From Tabrizicola thermarum (GTDB lineage Bacteria; Pseudomonadota; Alphaproteobacteria; Rhodobacterales; Rhodobacteraceae): a stretch of 64,000 nt of DNA. The DNA is taken from positions 111,032 to 175,031 of the forward strand of contig NZ_QMJY01000081.1 of assembly GCF_003574395.1 (NCBI RefSeq), given 5' to 3'. Under the pieces are notes generated by a model. The model saw only the letters and a program-made list of their open reading frames with translations. It was not told the origin of the DNA and did not search any database. Below, one piece after another: positions 16,617 through 25,918 of this stretch. The position numbers and the translations under genes are program-made. How positions within the stretch are numbered: the first letter of the stretch is position 1; the number at the start of each line of letters is the position of its first letter.

Positions 16617-17651
16617 TCATGCCTTCGCCTGCAGCCGCGCCACCGCCCAGCGCGCCGCATCGGCCACGGCCGGATCGGCATCCTGCACCAATCCCTGTGC
16701 CACCGCAGCCAGATTGGCCGAATGCGAGTTTCCGATCGCATACAGCACGTTTCGCACGAACCTGTCGCGCCCGATCCGCTTGATCGGCGATCCGGCGAAC
16801 CTTTCCCGAAACCCCGCATCGTCCAGCGCCGCCAGATCGGCCAACTCCGGCAACCCGTGTTTCGGCTGATACCCGATCTCGCGCGCCGCCACCGCGAACT
16901 TGTTCCACGGACAGACCGCCAGACAATCGTCGCAGCCGTAGATACGATTGCCGATACATTCACGCAGCTCTGTTTCCACGGGCCCCTTGTGCTCGATGGT
17001 CAGATAGGAAATGCATCGCCGGGCATCCAGTTGATAAGGCGCGGGAAAAGCCTTGGTCGGGCAGACGTCCAGACAGGCGGTGCAGGTCCCGCAATGGCTG
17101 ACCTCCGGTGCGTCCGGTTCCAGCTCCAGCGTGGTGAAGATCGCGCCCAGGAACACCCAGTTCCCCAGATCGCGCCCCAGAAGGTTGGTATGCTTGCCCT
17201 GCCAGCCCAGCCCAGCCGCCTGCGCCAGGGGCTTTTCCATCAACGGGGCTGTATCGACGAACACCTTGATTTCGCCCCCGGCCGTCTCGATCAGCCAGCG
17301 CCCCAGCCGCTTCAGCCGTCGCTTGACAAGATCGTGGTAGTCCTTTCCCTGCGCATAGACCGAGATCACGCCCCGGTCCCGCTCGCCCAGCCCCGCCATC
17401 GGGTCGACCTCCGGCGTATAGGCTTCTGCCAGCATGATGACCGACCGCGCCTCCGGCCACAGCGCCGCCGGGTTGCCGCGCCAGGCCTCCCGCTCGGCCA
17501 TCCAGCCCATCTGCCCCTGTCGCCCCGCCGCCAGAAACGCCCGCAGCCGACCCGCGGCTTCGGGGACCGCATCCGGGCGACAGATCCCGGCCTTGACGAA
17601 ACCCTCCTCCAAGGCCCGCGCCACCAGCTGCTCTTTCGTCAGCCCTTTCAT
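16617..17651 (-). CDS. queG: Epoxyqueuosine reductase
   Basis: The 344-residue protein has the QueG arrangement: an N-terminal cobalamin-binding part, then two ferredoxin-like [4Fe-4S] motifs, [16 protein letters not shown] and [11 protein letters not shown], and a HEAT-like C-terminus ([16 protein letters not shown]). QueG reduces epoxyqueuosine in tRNA to queuosine, the last step of that wobble modification. The start is the ATG at [21 protein letters not shown]-rich hairpin lies just upstream (17674-17690), before the co-directional glutathione transferase gene. Confidence 0.94.
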   Translation of the reverse strand: MKGLTKEQLVARALEEGFVKAGICRPDAVPEAAGRLRAFLAAGRQGQMGWMAEREAWRGNPAALWPEARSVIMLAEAYTPEVDPMAGLGERDRGVISVYAQGKDYHDLVKRRLKRLGRWLIETAGGEIKVFVDTAPLMEKPLAQAAGLGWQGKHTNLLGRDLGNWVFLGAIFTTLELEPDAPEVSHCGTCTACLDVCPTKAFPAPYQLDARRCISYLTIEHKGPVETELRECIGNRIYGCDDCLAVCPWNKFAVAAREIGYQPKHGLPELADLAALDDAGFRERFAGSPIKRIGRDRFVRNVLYAIGNSHSANLAAVAQGLVQDADPAVADAARWAVARLQAKA

Positions 17652-17673
17652 CTGTCCACAAATATCCCGGGGT

Positions 17674-17690
17674 CCGGGGCAGCGCCCCGG
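17674..17690 (-). terminator. GC hairpin between GST gene and queG
   Basis: CCGGGGC (17674-17680) and GCCCCGG (17684-17690) form a 7-bp stem with a 3-base loop in the 48-base gap between two minus-strand genes. There is no T-run; the role (attenuation, terminator or repeat remnant) is open. Confidence 0.4.
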
Positions 17691-17699
17691 GGGCAGGGC

Positions 17700-18377
17700 T
17701 CAGAAATCCAGGTCGGCATAATGCGAGGCCGGCGGAAAGCCCGAAACCTGATCCGCCAGCAGCGGCCGGAAGGACGGCCGCGACTTGATCTTGGCATACC
17801 AGTCCTTCAGCACCGCATGGCGGTTCCAGTCGACATCGCTGATGTAGTCCAGACAGCTCAGATGCGCCGCCGCCGTGAAGTCCGCCAGCGTCATCACATC
17901 GCCCGCCAGCCAGCGCCTCTGATCCAGAAGCCAGGCCATGTAGTCCAGGTGATACTTGATCCGCATCGAGCCCAGCTTGACGTTCTTCGAATCCGGATAG
18001 CCCTGGCCGGTGACCTTCTTGTTCACCCGCTCGTACAACAGCTTCGACGTCACCTCGTGGTGAAACTTGTCGTCGAACCACGCACAAAGCCTGCGCACCT
18101 CATACCTGCCTTCGGCATCCTTGGGCATCAACGGCACCTGCGGCGAGATCTCCTCCAGATATTCGCAGATCGCCTGGCTTTCGCTCATCACCTTGGTGCC
18201 CATCTTCAGCACCGGCACCTTTCCGGCCGGGTTGCGCCGCAGGAAATCGGGCGAGGGCTCCCAATACCGTTCCTCGACCAGCTCCGCCTCGATCTTCTTT
18301 TCCGCCAGCGTCAGGCGGACCTTGCGGCAAAAGGGCGAAAGCGGGACGTGATACAGACGGTTCGTCGGGCGGTTCAT
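17700..18377 (-). CDS. Glutathione S-transferase family protein
   Basis: The 225-residue protein begins with a thioredoxin-like domain, LYHVPLSPFCRKVRLTLAEK, where the CPFC-like segment is reduced to PFCRKV, and the glutathione-binding VPVLKMGTKVMSESQAICEYLEE. A helical C-terminal domain follows, with LADFTAAAHLSCLDY as the N-capping box region. The substrate is unknown. The ATG at 18377 is chosen; an upstream in-frame ATG adds ten residues without family support. Likely co-directional with queG downstream and mtgA upstream. Confidence 0.88.
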   Translation of the reverse strand: MNRPTNRLYHVPLSPFCRKVRLTLAEKKIEAELVEERYWEPSPDFLRRNPAGKVPVLKMGTKVMSESQAICEYLEEISPQVPLMPKDAEGRYEVRRLCAWFDDKFHHEVTSKLLYERVNKKVTGQGYPDSKNVKLGSMRIKYHLDYMAWLLDQRRWLAGDVMTLADFTAAAHLSCLDYISDVDWNRHAVLKDWYAKIKSRPSFRPLLADQVSGFPPASHYADLDF

Positions 18378-18443
18378 CGGGCGGAGATCTCCGGTACGCC
18401 CCTTCATTGCCGCGACGGGGGCCGGAATTCAATCCCTCGCGCC

Positions 18444-19214
18444 CTATCGGTCCTCGAAACAGGCGGAACGACCGTCCGCGGCGATCGTCTCGGCGCCCGA
18501 CATGATGCTGCGGGTCCGGCTCCTCACGAAGGTCGACGGTTTCGTCGGGCTCCACACCCGCGGGTTCGGCAGGATCGCCGCCAGCCGGGCCGCCTGCAGG
18601 GCCGTCAGGTCCTTGGCATCCACCCCGAAGTAATGTTGCGCTGCCGCCTGGATGCCGAACACGCCCTCATCGAACTCGGCCACGTTCAGGTAGACCTCCA
18701 GGATGCGCTGCTTGGACCACACCAGCTCGACCAGAGGAGTCAGGATCGCCTCCATCGCCTTCCTGCTCCAGCTGCGCCCGTGCCACAGAAAGACATTCTT
18801 CGTCACCTGCTGGCTGATCGTCGAGGCCCCGCGATTGCTGCCCGCCTCGATCGCCTGGCGGATGGCAGCCATGTCGAAACCCCAATGATTGCAGAAGTTT
18901 GCATCCTCGGCCGCCACCGCCGACCGCCCCATGACCGGGGCAATCTCGTCCCAGCTGACCCAGTCCTTCTCGATCCCGCCCAGCCGCCAGGATTCGCCCA
19001 GCTGATACAGGTTGATCGGCGGCGGCACGACGGCGAACAACAGGATCAGCGCCGCATAGAACGCCACCACCGCGCCCAGGCCCCGCAACAGCCAGCGGAG
19101 GCCCCGGCGCAGCCACGACACCGGCACAACCGGAGCAGCTTCGGCTTTTGCCTTCCGCTTCCGGGGCGTCGCGCCGGTCCTTGCGGCGGGCTTCTCGGCA
19201 GATTTCTCGGTCAT
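18444..19214 (-). CDS. mtgA: Monofunctional biosynthetic peptidoglycan transglycosylase
   Basis: The 256-residue protein has a lysine/arginine-rich cytoplasmic lead, one membrane segment (about residues 45-63, GLGAVVAFYAALILLFAVV), then a GT51 domain. Its motifs are AAEDANFCNHWGFD (catalytic glutamate in the first), GASTISQQVTKNVFLWHGRSW and RKAMEAILTPLVELVWSKQRILEVYLN. It polymerises lipid II into glycan strands on the periplasmic side. Length is typical. The ATG at 19214 begins MTEKSAEKPAA. Confidence 0.94.
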   Translation of the reverse strand: MTEKSAEKPAARTGATPRKRKAKAEAAPVVPVSWLRRGLRWLLRGLGAVVAFYAALILLFAVVPPPINLYQLGESWRLGGIEKDWVSWDEIAPVMGRSAVAAEDANFCNHWGFDMAAIRQAIEAGSNRGASTISQQVTKNVFLWHGRSWSRKAMEAILTPLVELVWSKQRILEVYLNVAEFDEGVFGIQAAAQHYFGVDAKDLTALQAARLAAILPNPRVWSPTKPSTFVRSRTRSIMSGAETIAADGRSACFEDR

Positions 19215-19262
19215 GCTGTCACAAGGCCGCAGGCGGAACGCGCCCGTCAAGCCACAAGTCCT

Positions 19263-19787
19263 TCACGGGCCGTCTTGCACCAGGGCCGGCGCAACCACCG
19301 CCTCGGGGATCTGGCTCTGCATGTCCAACAGCGCCTCTTCGGTCTCTGCGCTCAGCCGGGTCCAGAGCAACATCGGGTTGCCGGCCAGACCGGTCAGCCT
19401 GCGTGTCACCCGGTCCCGGCCCAGAAGCCGGACCCGCATGCCGATGACAGCCCCGGTCTTGTCCAGCGCCGTTGTCGCATCCTGCAAGAAACCTTCATCC
19501 AGCCCGACCGCCCGGAACTGCGCCGCCAGCCCCCCTGGCCCCGACCGAGGATCGCGTTCATCCAGGAACAGCAGGCCGATCAGCGCGCCCCAGCGCCCCC
19601 CACCCAGCGGCCTGCCGGTGGCCATGTCGATCGACTGGTTGACCTGAACCCGGCCCGTGCCATCCCGGGTCACAACCACGATATCTTCCGCTTCCGTCCC
19701 CGCAGCGCGCTGAAAGGCCGCCAGCGCCTGGCCTGCCGCGAAGGCCGCGCTCGGCGTGCGGTAAAAGGCCAGGATCAGATCGGACAT
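19263..19787 (-). CDS. DUF1269-like protein
   Basis: The 174-residue protein has the DUF1269 pattern: a starting strand MSDLILAFYRTPSAAFAAGQAL, then EDIVVVTRDGTGRVQVNQSID and a glycine-rich, possibly membrane-touching segment GGGRWGALIGLLF. Family members are mostly uncharacterised. Here the hydrophobic segment is short, and the C-terminal half is soluble in character. The ATG at 19787 is chosen over one three codons upstream. It is on the same strand as mtgA, 48 bases upstream of it. Confidence 0.65.
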   Translation of the reverse strand: MSDLILAFYRTPSAAFAAGQALAAFQRAAGTEAEDIVVVTRDGTGRVQVNQSIDMATGRPLGGGRWGALIGLLFLDERDPRSGPGGLAAQFRAVGLDEGFLQDATTALDKTGAVIGMRVRLLGRDRVTRRLTGLAGNPMLLWTRLSAETEEALLDMQSQIPEAVVAPALVQDGP

Positions 19788-20023
19788 GTCGCGCACTCCT
19801 GCCGCAGGTTGATGCGCCCGTATCTAGGCGCGCCAGAAACGATGCAACAAGCGCAAACCGCAGCCCCGGCCATTTTCGCCCCGCCCGATCGCGGCCGTCG
19901 GCACATAAGCGCCCTTTTGCCCTTGACCCGCCGCAGCCGGAACTGTTCCCTGCCGCCCGTCGTGACGGGGGGCCCCGAGTGGGTCCCGTCCGGCACCTGC
20001 GGTGGCCAAAAGGGGGCAGGCCG

Positions 20024-20524
20024 GTGATCTCGCGCAGTCATTCCAGGTCCGGTACGCTGTCCGAGGCGGTCTATTCCGATTGCGAACGCTATCGCTATCT
20101 TCTGACGCGGACCTGGGGTCGGGGGCCCAAGGCGCTGTTTGTGATGCTGAATCCCTCGACCGCGACCGAGTTGCAGAACGACCCGACCGTCGAACGCTGC
20201 CAGCGCCGCGCCATGGCGCTGGGTTTCGGGGCGTTCCGGGTGACGAACATCTTCGCCTTCCGCGCCACGGATCCCAGGGTGATGCGCGCCGAAGCCGACC
20301 CCGTGGGTCCTGCCAATGATGCGGCCATCCTGGACAGTGCGGCCTGGGCAGACATGGTGCTTTGCGCCTGGGGGAACCATGGCCTGCACCTTGACCGCGG
20401 AGCCGCCGTTGAAGCCCTGCTGCGACAGACCGGGGCGCCTCTGTTCCATCTTGGTCTGACCGGCCAGGCCCAACCGCGTCACCCCCTCTATGTCGCTTAC
20501 GATCAGCAGCCCCTGCCCTGGTAG
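20024..20524 (+). CDS. DUF1643 protein
   Basis: The 166-residue protein contains the DUF1643 hallmarks RYLLTRTWGRGPKALFVMLN followed by PSTATELQNDPTVERC, and later FRVTNIFAFRATDPR and LCAWGNHG. The family is widespread and has no established function. The start is a GTG at 20024 preceded by AGGGGGCAGG; the frame upstream has no ATG with a ribosome site. It converges on the RTX-type gene, whose stop is two bases away. Confidence 0.8.
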   Translation: MISRSHSRSGTLSEAVYSDCERYRYLLTRTWGRGPKALFVMLNPSTATELQNDPTVERCQRRAMALGFGAFRVTNIFAFRATDPRVMRAEADPVGPANDAAILDSAAWADMVLCAWGNHGLHLDRGAAVEALLRQTGAPLFHLGLTGQAQPRHPLYVAYDQQPLPW

Positions 20525-20526
20525 GG

Positions 20527-21573
20527 TCAGCCGGTGACCAGCCGGATATCGGCAGGATCGACCGGGGCGCCGTTCACCACGGCAACCCGCGCGCCATCCA
20601 GATAGATGACCTGACCCTGCCCGCCTTCGTTCGGCCCGATGGTCAGGACCGGATCGGTATGGACCGAGGGGTCATAGACGATGACCAGCTGATCCTCGGA
20701 CGGGTCATAGTCGGCAACCTGCGCGACATGGGTATCGTGCTGCCAATGCTGAAGGATGAACTCATCCGCACCGGCACCGCCTGTCGCATGGTCGCCCGCC
20801 CCCATCAGGATCGTGTCGTTCCCCGCCCCGCCGTTCAGGAAATCTCCCTCCTGGGCGTCCGGTCCGTCCTCGGCGCCGGACATCCAGTCGTCCCCGGCAC
20901 CGCCATCGAGTATGTCCGACCCCTTTCCGCCGATCAGGCTGTCATTGCCAATGCCGCCTGCAAGCCAGTCATTCCCGTCGCCGCCATCCAGCCCGTCGTC
21001 GCCTTCACCGCCCAGCAGCGTGTCACCCCCGGCATCGCCCGACAGGCTGTCGTTGCCGTCGCACCCGGCAAGACTGTCATCCCCGGCGCCGCCCGAAATG
21101 ACGTCATCGCCCGCCTGGCCGATCAGGCTGTCATTTCCGTCGCCCCCCCAGATCGTATCGTCACCGTCGCCGCCCCAGACCGCATCATTGCCGTCGCCGG
21201 CATCCATCCAGTCGTCGCCGCCCCGGCCGTCGATCAGGTCGGACCCGCCATAGCCGTGGATTTCATCGTCATTGCCAAGGCCTGACAGATTGTCGGCTTC
21301 ATCACCGCCGTCCAGCGTGACGGGGTCGTCCACCGGGTCAGGGATGTCGTCCGACTCCGGCAGGCCCGGCTCGCCCAGTATCTCTGTCAGAAGATCGCCG
21401 TTGTCGGCTGTCTCTTCCTCGTCCTCCTGCGGCGGGTCGGACTCGTCCGCATCCTCCTGACGGCTGAACAGCATCGCATCGGCGGCGATACCGGCCACCA
21501 GGGCGCCGAACAAACCAAGAAACGCAAGCAAGACAGCCCACTCCCCTACTACGGGCTTCACACACCCAACCAC
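20527..21573 (-). CDS. Membrane-anchored RTX (calcium-binding repeat) protein
   Basis: The product has one N-terminal hydrophobic segment (about residues 13-35, [21 protein letters not shown]), a very acidic linker (to about residue 90), then some 15 GGxGxDxx-type nonapeptide repeats (about residues 92-265) and a C-terminal beta domain. RTX repeats bind calcium and fold outside the cell. No type I secretion genes are adjacent. The start is uncertain: the longest frame uses a GTG at 21573, but a TTG at 21531 has GGGGAG nine bases upstream and would put the hydrophobic segment at the very N-terminus. Confidence 0.8.
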   Translation of the reverse strand: MVGCVKPVVGEWAVLLAFLGLFGALVAGIAADAMLFSRQEDADESDPPQEDEEETADNGDLLTEILGEPGLPESDDIPDPVDDPVTLDGGDEADNLSGLGNDDEIHGYGGSDLIDGRGGDDWMDAGDGNDAVWGGDGDDTIWGGDGNDSLIGQAGDDVISGGAGDDSLAGCDGNDSLSGDAGGDTLLGGEGDDGLDGGDGNDWLAGGIGNDSLIGGKGSDILDGGAGDDWMSGAEDGPDAQEGDFLNGGAGNDTILMGAGDHATGGAGADEFILQHWQHDTHVAQVADYDPSEDQLVIVYDPSVHTDPVLTIGPNEGGQGQVIYLDGARVAVVNGAPVDPADIRLVTG

Positions 21574-21837
21574 AGGCTCTGTCTGTTAACTATATGTTAA
21601 AGAACGGAAACCTTCGTGATTCATACCACGACTCCGGTCACCGACAAAGCGCCGTTCGCGATGGCCGCGCGGGAATCTGGTCACATGGTTAAGGCAGGCT
21701 TGGCCCCTGCACCCAGACCCCTTTCCTTTTCCGACGATTCCGCCTATACGCCCGCATCCGCCTGATCGCGGACCCTCCAAGGGCCCTGCTGGACGACATC
21801 CCGGCTTGCGCCATAACCCTTTTGACAGGAGATCCCG

Positions 21838-22107
21838 ATGTCGATCACCGTTGAAGAAAAAGCGAAGCTCATCAAGGAATACGCGACCAGGGAAGGCGAC
21901 ACCGGCTCGCCCGAGGTTCAGGTTGCGATCCTCTCCTCGCGCATCGCCACCCTGACCGAGCATTTCAAGAGCCACAAGAATGACAACCACTCGCGTCGTG
22001 GCCTGCTCATGCTCGTGGCCCAGCGCCGCAAGCTGCTGGACTACCTGAAGAAAACGGACGAAGCGCGGTATGCCTCGCTGATCGCCCGCCTCGGCCTGCG
22101 CCGCTAG
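21838..22107 (+). CDS. rpsO: 30S ribosomal protein S15
   Basis: The 89-residue protein matches S15 throughout: [15 protein letters not shown] at the start, [20 protein letters not shown], and the 16S rRNA-binding [19 protein letters not shown] followed by [10 protein letters not shown]. Length is exactly that of the family. AGGAG precedes the ATG. A terminator follows at 22129-22158. The 264-base leader upstream shows no other gene; pnp, often next to rpsO, is not here. Confidence 0.98.
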   Translation: MSITVEEKAKLIKEYATREGDTGSPEVQVAILSSRIATLTEHFKSHKNDNHSRRGLLMLVAQRRKLLDYLKKTDEARYASLIARLGLRR

Positions 22108-22128
22108 GACCGGCCCACAGCCTTACGG

Positions 22129-22158
22129 AACGCCCGCCCCGAAAGGCGCGGGCGTTTT
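22129..22158 (+). terminator. Rho-independent terminator after rpsO
   Basis: AACGCCCGC (22129-22137) pairs with GCGGGCGTT (22148-22156) and is followed by a short T-run, about 20 bases after the rpsO stop. The T-run also supplies the TTG of the hslV promoter candidate. Confidence 0.85.
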
Positions 22159-22187
22159 GCGTTGCGCCATCGCCGCGCCTATATAGG
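22157..22187 (+). promoter_or_regulatory. RpoH-type heat-shock promoter candidate for hslV
   Basis: TTG at 22157-22159, an 18-base spacer, and CCTATATAGG at 22178-22187 fit the consensus reported for Rhodobacter sphaeroides RpoH factors as I recall it (TTG, 17-18 bases, CYTATNTNNG) at every specified base. It lies 17 bases upstream of the hslV start codon. The 3-base TTG box is weak by itself; the full -10 match and the second site at 23195 strengthen it. Confidence 0.6.
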
Positions 22188-22204
22188 ACGAAACAGAGGT
22201 TCCC

Positions 22205-22765
22205 ATGGCAGACCACACATTCCCCGGCTGGCACGGCACCACCATCCTTGCGGTCCGGCGCGGGGGCGAAGTCGTGGTGGCGGGCGACGGCCAGGTCTCC
22301 CTCGGCCAGACTGTCATCAAGGGCACCGCCCGCAAGGTCCGCCGCCTCTCTCCCGGCGGGCATGACGTGGTCTGCGGCTTCGCCGGTTCGACCGCCGACG
22401 CCTTCACCCTGCTGGACCGGCTGGAGAAAAAGCTCGAATCCGCCCCCGGTCAGCTCGCCCGCGCCTGCGTCGATCTCGCCAAGGACTGGCGCATGGACAA
22501 GTATCTGCGCAATCTCGAGGCCATGCTGATCGTCACCGACGGAAAGGCCCTGTTCGTCATCACCGGCGCGGGGGACGTGCTGGAACCCGAACACGACGTC
22601 GCCGCCATCGGGTCCGGCGGCAACTTCGCCCTTGCAGCCGCGCGCGGCCTCATGTCAACCGACCTCGACGCCGAAACCATCGCCCGCCGCGCCATGGCCA
22701 TCGCCGCCGACATCTGCGTCTACACCAACGGCAACCTGACCGTGGAACGGATCGCTGCGACCTAG
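22205..22765 (+). CDS. hslV: ATP-dependent protease subunit HslV
   Basis: The 186-residue proteasome-like peptidase shows [20 protein letters not shown] near the N-terminus, with [18 protein letters not shown] after it. The catalytic threonine is Thr12, so an 11-residue lead must be removed; such a lead is usual in alphaproteobacteria. HslV forms a double hexamer capped by HslU. It has its own RpoH-type promoter and is separated from hslU by 1.5 kb. The 3' end overlaps a convergent BrnA-like gene by four bases. Confidence 0.97.
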   Translation: MADHTFPGWHGTTILAVRRGGEVVVAGDGQVSLGQTVIKGTARKVRRLSPGGHDVVCGFAGSTADAFTLLDRLEKKLESAPGQLARACVDLAKDWRMDKYLRNLEAMLIVTDGKALFVITGAGDVLEPEHDVAAIGSGGNFALAAARGLMSTDLDAETIARRAMAIAADICVYTNGNLTVERIAAT

Positions 22766-23052
22766 CGCTGACCCATCTCTTTCTTCACCTGCATGTAGGC
22801 CTGCAGGACCGCGTTCATCCGGGTCTGATACCCTGGCCCCTGCGCCTTGAAGAACTCGATCACTTCGGGATCGACCCGCAGCGAGATCAGTTTCTTCCGC
22901 GACGGCTCTGGCAGCACCGCATCGGTCCAGGTCCCCGCCGACAGGGCCTCGCCATTCGTCTTGGCGACCTGCTCATCCGAGCCCAGCATCAACGGCCCGT
23001 TCAAAGCCCGCTTTTCGGCAATGCTCAGCCGTTTCGGACCCTCTTCCACCAT
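22762..23052 (-). CDS. BrnA-like antitoxin, orphan
   Basis: The 96-residue protein ends in a BrnA-type ribbon-helix-helix region, [20 protein letters not shown], then [15 protein letters not shown]. BrnA normally neutralises the BrnT ribonuclease encoded just upstream. Here the 205 bases upstream hold no BrnT ORF, so the antitoxin stands alone. The N-terminal half (about 45 residues) is longer than a minimal BrnA. A good ribosome site (GAGGGAG) precedes the ATG. It lies antisense between hslV and the DUF2157-hslU pair. Confidence 0.72.
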   Translation of the reverse strand: MVEEGPKRLSIAEKRALNGPLMLGSDEQVAKTNGEALSAGTWTDAVLPEPSRKKLISLRVDPEVIEFFKAQGPGYQTRMNAVLQAYMQVKKEMGQR

Positions 23053-23194
23053 TCACCAACTCCCTCGGACGACCGGTGCTTCTGCCCTGGTTCCTTGCGA
23101 TTTCAGTCCCTTGTTCCCCGAAGCTCACATATTTACGCCCCGTAGCTACGTCCCGGGCGAGTATATACTTCAGGTACATACCAATTTACCCGAC

Positions 23195-23225
23195 TTGGTT
23201 TGCGGCCACAAACCCCTTATCTCTG
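23195..23225 (+). promoter_or_regulatory. RpoH-type promoter candidate for DUF2157-hslU
   Basis: TTG at 23195-23197, an 18-base spacer, and CTTATCTCTG at 23216-23225 match the same RpoH consensus as the hslV site (TTG, 17-18 bases, CYTATNTNNG). It lies 32 bases upstream of the membrane-protein gene that overlaps hslU. The same spacing at both sites is notable because it would restore co-regulation of the separated hslV and hslU. Confidence 0.55.
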
Positions 23226-23257
23226 CCTGACCGATTTCCCGCCGAGGCACACCCCGA

Positions 23258-24316
23258 ATGACCCCCGAAGACCTGCGCGCCGCTGTTGCTGCCGGAATTC
23301 TAAGCGAAGCGCAGGCCGCCTCGCTTGCCGCCCTTGCCCAGGACCGCGCCGGAAAACGCGCGGGCCTCCCCCAGGAAGACGAACCGTTCGAATTCTTCCG
23401 CGGCTTCTCCGAGATCTTCATCTCGGTCGGCCTCGTGATCCTGCTCAGCGGGGCGACGGCCCTGCTGACGGTTTTCGGCGGCTTTGCCCTCCTGACCCTC
23501 GTCCCGCTTGCGACGGCCGGCATCGCCTGGTGGTGGGCCGGCTATTTCACGCTCAAGCGCCGGATGACGCTGCCGTCGATGGTGCTGGCCACAGCCTATG
23601 GCATCGGGATCGTGATCTTCGCCTTCACCGCACTGGCCCAGACCGGGCTGGACGAGCGCATGACCGCCATTCTCGGCTTTTCCGCCTCTGCCCTGGCCCT
23701 GGTCGCCTGGTATCGGCGCTTTCGCTTGCCCTTTGCGGCCTTCCTGACCGGCGCCGCCGTGCTGGCCACGCTCTACGCGATCACCGCCTCGGCGGCGAAT
23801 GTGATCGGGCTGTTCGGGGCTGGGGGATATCGGGCGCTGTTCGATCTCGGCGAAAGCCCGGCCTTTGCCACCGCCACCCTCGTTTTCGGGATCGGCGCCT
23901 TCCTCGTCGGCATGTGGTTCGACACCCGCGACCCGCACCGCCTCGGCCGCCATTCCGCCACCGCCTTCTGGTGCCACCTCCTCGCCGCGCCCGCGCTGGT
24001 CAACACCGTGGCCGTCACCCTTCTGAACGGCGGCGGCACCGGGTTTCTTGCCATCGCGCTGATCCCGATCGCCCTGCTTGCCCTGGTGATCGACCGCCGC
24101 AGCTTCCTGACCGCCGCCATCGCCTATATCGCCATCGTCATCGGTTGGGCGATGGGCGACGGGGGCGGCACCGGCTGGATCTTCACCCTCCTTCTCCTCG
24201 GCGCCTTCATCACCGCCATCGGCACCTGGTGGGTGCAGTTGCGCGCCGCAGTGATGCGCGCCCTTCCCGATTTTCCCGGAAAATCCCGCCTGCCGCCCTA
24301 TGGATCAACCGAATGA
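23258..24316 (+). CDS. DUF2157-like multi-pass membrane protein
   Basis: The 352-residue protein has a soluble N-terminal region of about 50 residues ([20 protein letters not shown], the DUF2157 opening), then about nine to ten hydrophobic segments, beginning with [18 protein letters not shown]. Function is unknown. Its stop overlaps the hslU start by four bases (ATGA), so it is translationally coupled to hslU and probably heat-induced with it. No catalytic motif is visible. Confidence 0.75.
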   Translation: MTPEDLRAAVAAGILSEAQAASLAALAQDRAGKRAGLPQEDEPFEFFRGFSEIFISVGLVILLSGATALLTVFGGFALLTLVPLATAGIAWWWAGYFTLKRRMTLPSMVLATAYGIGIVIFAFTALAQTGLDERMTAILGFSASALALVAWYRRFRLPFAAFLTGAAVLATLYAITASAANVIGLFGAGGYRALFDLGESPAFATATLVFGIGAFLVGMWFDTRDPHRLGRHSATAFWCHLLAAPALVNTVAVTLLNGGGTGFLAIALIPIALLALVIDRRSFLTAAIAYIAIVIGWAMGDGGGTGWIFTLLLLGAFITAIGTWWVQLRAAVMRALPDFPGKSRLPPYGSTE

Positions 24317-25611
24317 CCGACCTCACCCCCCGCGAAATCGTCTCCGAGCTTGACCGCTTCATCATCGGCCAGCGCGAGGCCAAGCGCGCCGTCGCCGTCG
24401 CCCTGCGCAACCGCTGGCGGCGCAAGCAGCTGGGCGACGACCTGCGCGACGAGGTCTATCCGAAGAACATCCTGATGATCGGCCCGACCGGCGTCGGCAA
24501 GAGCGAAATCAGCCGCCGTCTCGCCAGGCTGGCCCGCGCCCCCTTCCTCAAGGTCGAGGCGACCAAGTTCACCGAAGTCGGCTACGTCGGCCGCGATGTG
24601 GATTCCATCGTGCGCGATCTTGTCGATGTCGCCATGAACGACACCCGCGCCCGAATGCGCGAAGAGGTCAAGGCCAAGGCCCAGAAATCCGCCGAGGATC
24701 GGGTGATCGAGGCCATCGCCGGCAAGGATGCCCGCGACCAGACCCGCGAGATGTTCCGCGCCAAGCTGAAGCGCGGCGAACTGGACGACACGATGATCGA
24801 GATCGACGTGACCGACGCCGCCCCGGCGATGCCTCTGGGCTTCGGGATGCCCGGCATGGAACAGCAGATGCAAGGGTTGCAGGACCTGTTCAAGGCCTTC
24901 GGCGGCCGCTCGACCCGCAAGCGGATGACCGTGGCGCAAAGCTACGAGATCCTGATCGGGCAAGAGGCCGACAAGCTTCTCGACGACGAAGCCGTCCGCG
25001 CCGCAGCACTGGAGGCCGTCCAGGAAAACGGCATCGTCTTTCTGGACGAGATCGACAAGATCTGCGCCCGCTCCGACGCCCGCGGCGCCGATGTCTCCCG
25101 CGAAGGCGTCCAGCGCGACCTTCTGCCCCTGATCGAAGGCACCACCGTCAGCACCAAGCACGGGCCGGTCAAGACCGACCACATCCTTTTCATCGCCTCC
25201 GGCGCCTTCCACATCGCCAAGCCCTCCGACCTCTTGCCCGAACTTCAGGGACGCTTGCCGATCCGCGTCGAACTCGCCCCCCTGACGGAAGAGGATTTCG
25301 TTCGCATCCTGACCGAAACCGACAACGCCCTCACCCGGCAGTACACCGCCCTGATGGCGACCGAAGAGGTGACCGTCACCTTCACCCCCGACGGCATCGC
25401 CGCCCTGGCCCGCATCGCGGCCGAGGTGAACCGCAGCGTCGAAAACATTGGCGCCCGCCGCCTCTACACGGTGATGGAGCGCGTTTTCGAGGACCTCAGC
25501 TTCCACGCGCCCGACCGCTCCGGCCAGTCGGTGACGGTGGACGCGGCCTTCGTCGAGACCAATCTCGGCGCGCTGGCCCGCTCCGCCGACATCTCCAGAT
25601 ATGTGTTGTAG
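24313..25611 (+). CDS. hslU: ATP-dependent protease ATPase subunit HslU
   Basis: The 432-residue AAA+ unfoldase has Walker [16 protein letters not shown], Walker [11 protein letters not shown], the pore motif region [10 protein letters not shown], the inserted I-domain (about residues 110-225) and the C-terminal tail SADISRYVL that docks into HslV. It feeds unfolded substrates to HslV. The start at 24313 overlaps the stop of the membrane-protein gene. Length is typical for alphaproteobacteria. A GC-rich hairpin follows at 25737-25760. Confidence 0.97.
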   Translation: MTDLTPREIVSELDRFIIGQREAKRAVAVALRNRWRRKQLGDDLRDEVYPKNILMIGPTGVGKSEISRRLARLARAPFLKVEATKFTEVGYVGRDVDSIVRDLVDVAMNDTRARMREEVKAKAQKSAEDRVIEAIAGKDARDQTREMFRAKLKRGELDDTMIEIDVTDAAPAMPLGFGMPGMEQQMQGLQDLFKAFGGRSTRKRMTVAQSYEILIGQEADKLLDDEAVRAAALEAVQENGIVFLDEIDKICARSDARGADVSREGVQRDLLPLIEGTTVSTKHGPVKTDHILFIASGAFHIAKPSDLLPELQGRLPIRVELAPLTEEDFVRILTETDNALTRQYTALMATEEVTVTFTPDGIAALARIAAEVNRSVENIGARRLYTVMERVFEDLSFHAPDRSGQSVTVDAAFVETNLGALARSADISRYVL

Positions 25612-25647
25612 GCCAGGGCCGGTCCCCAACCCCTCCACGCCATTTGC

Positions 25648-25665
25648 CTTTTTTCCAAATACTCC
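25648..25665. repeat. Short dispersed intergenic repeat, copy 2
   Basis: CTTTTTTCCAAATACTCC lies 37 bases after hslU and matches the element at 13015-13032 at 16 of 18 positions. It is followed by a small GC palindrome (CCGCCGGAGG). Orientation relative to the neighbouring gene differs from copy 1. Confidence 0.45.
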
Positions 25666-25736
25666 CGCCGGAGGCATCCGACCGAAGACCCGGGCACTCC
25701 GCCCCGGCAGACGCGGGCCATTGCAGCCGGGCGCCT

Positions 25737-25760
25737 CCCCTCCCCCTCCGTGGGGAGGGG
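25737..25760 (+). terminator. GC-rich hairpin in the 307-base hslU-mutS gap
   Basis: CCCCTCCCC (25737-25745) pairs with GGGGAGGGG (25752-25760) across a 6-base loop; G-runs rather than T-runs follow. The rest of the gap (25612-25918) holds the repeat at 25648-25665 and C-rich sequence before the mutS ribosome site; I see no gene in it. Confidence 0.5.
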
Positions 25761-25918
25761 ATGGGGGTGGGGGTCGCCCACCGAAAATCCTGACGCCCGG
25801 CAATCAGCCGCTGCCAACCCCTTGATTTCAAACACCCCCAAAACCCGCCGCGCGCGGACACCCCCCTTTCCCGACGGCCCCCCAGCCGATACTCTCCGCT
25901 CACCAAAGGGGGACCGCA

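Noticed and set aside
16485..20027. Very long plus-strand open frame (about 1180 codons) opposite queG, GST, mtgA and the DUF1269 gene
   Set aside because: It is antisense to four genes with clear family motifs; the predicted product is rich in Arg, Pro, His and Gln, the usual shadow of high-GC codon use.
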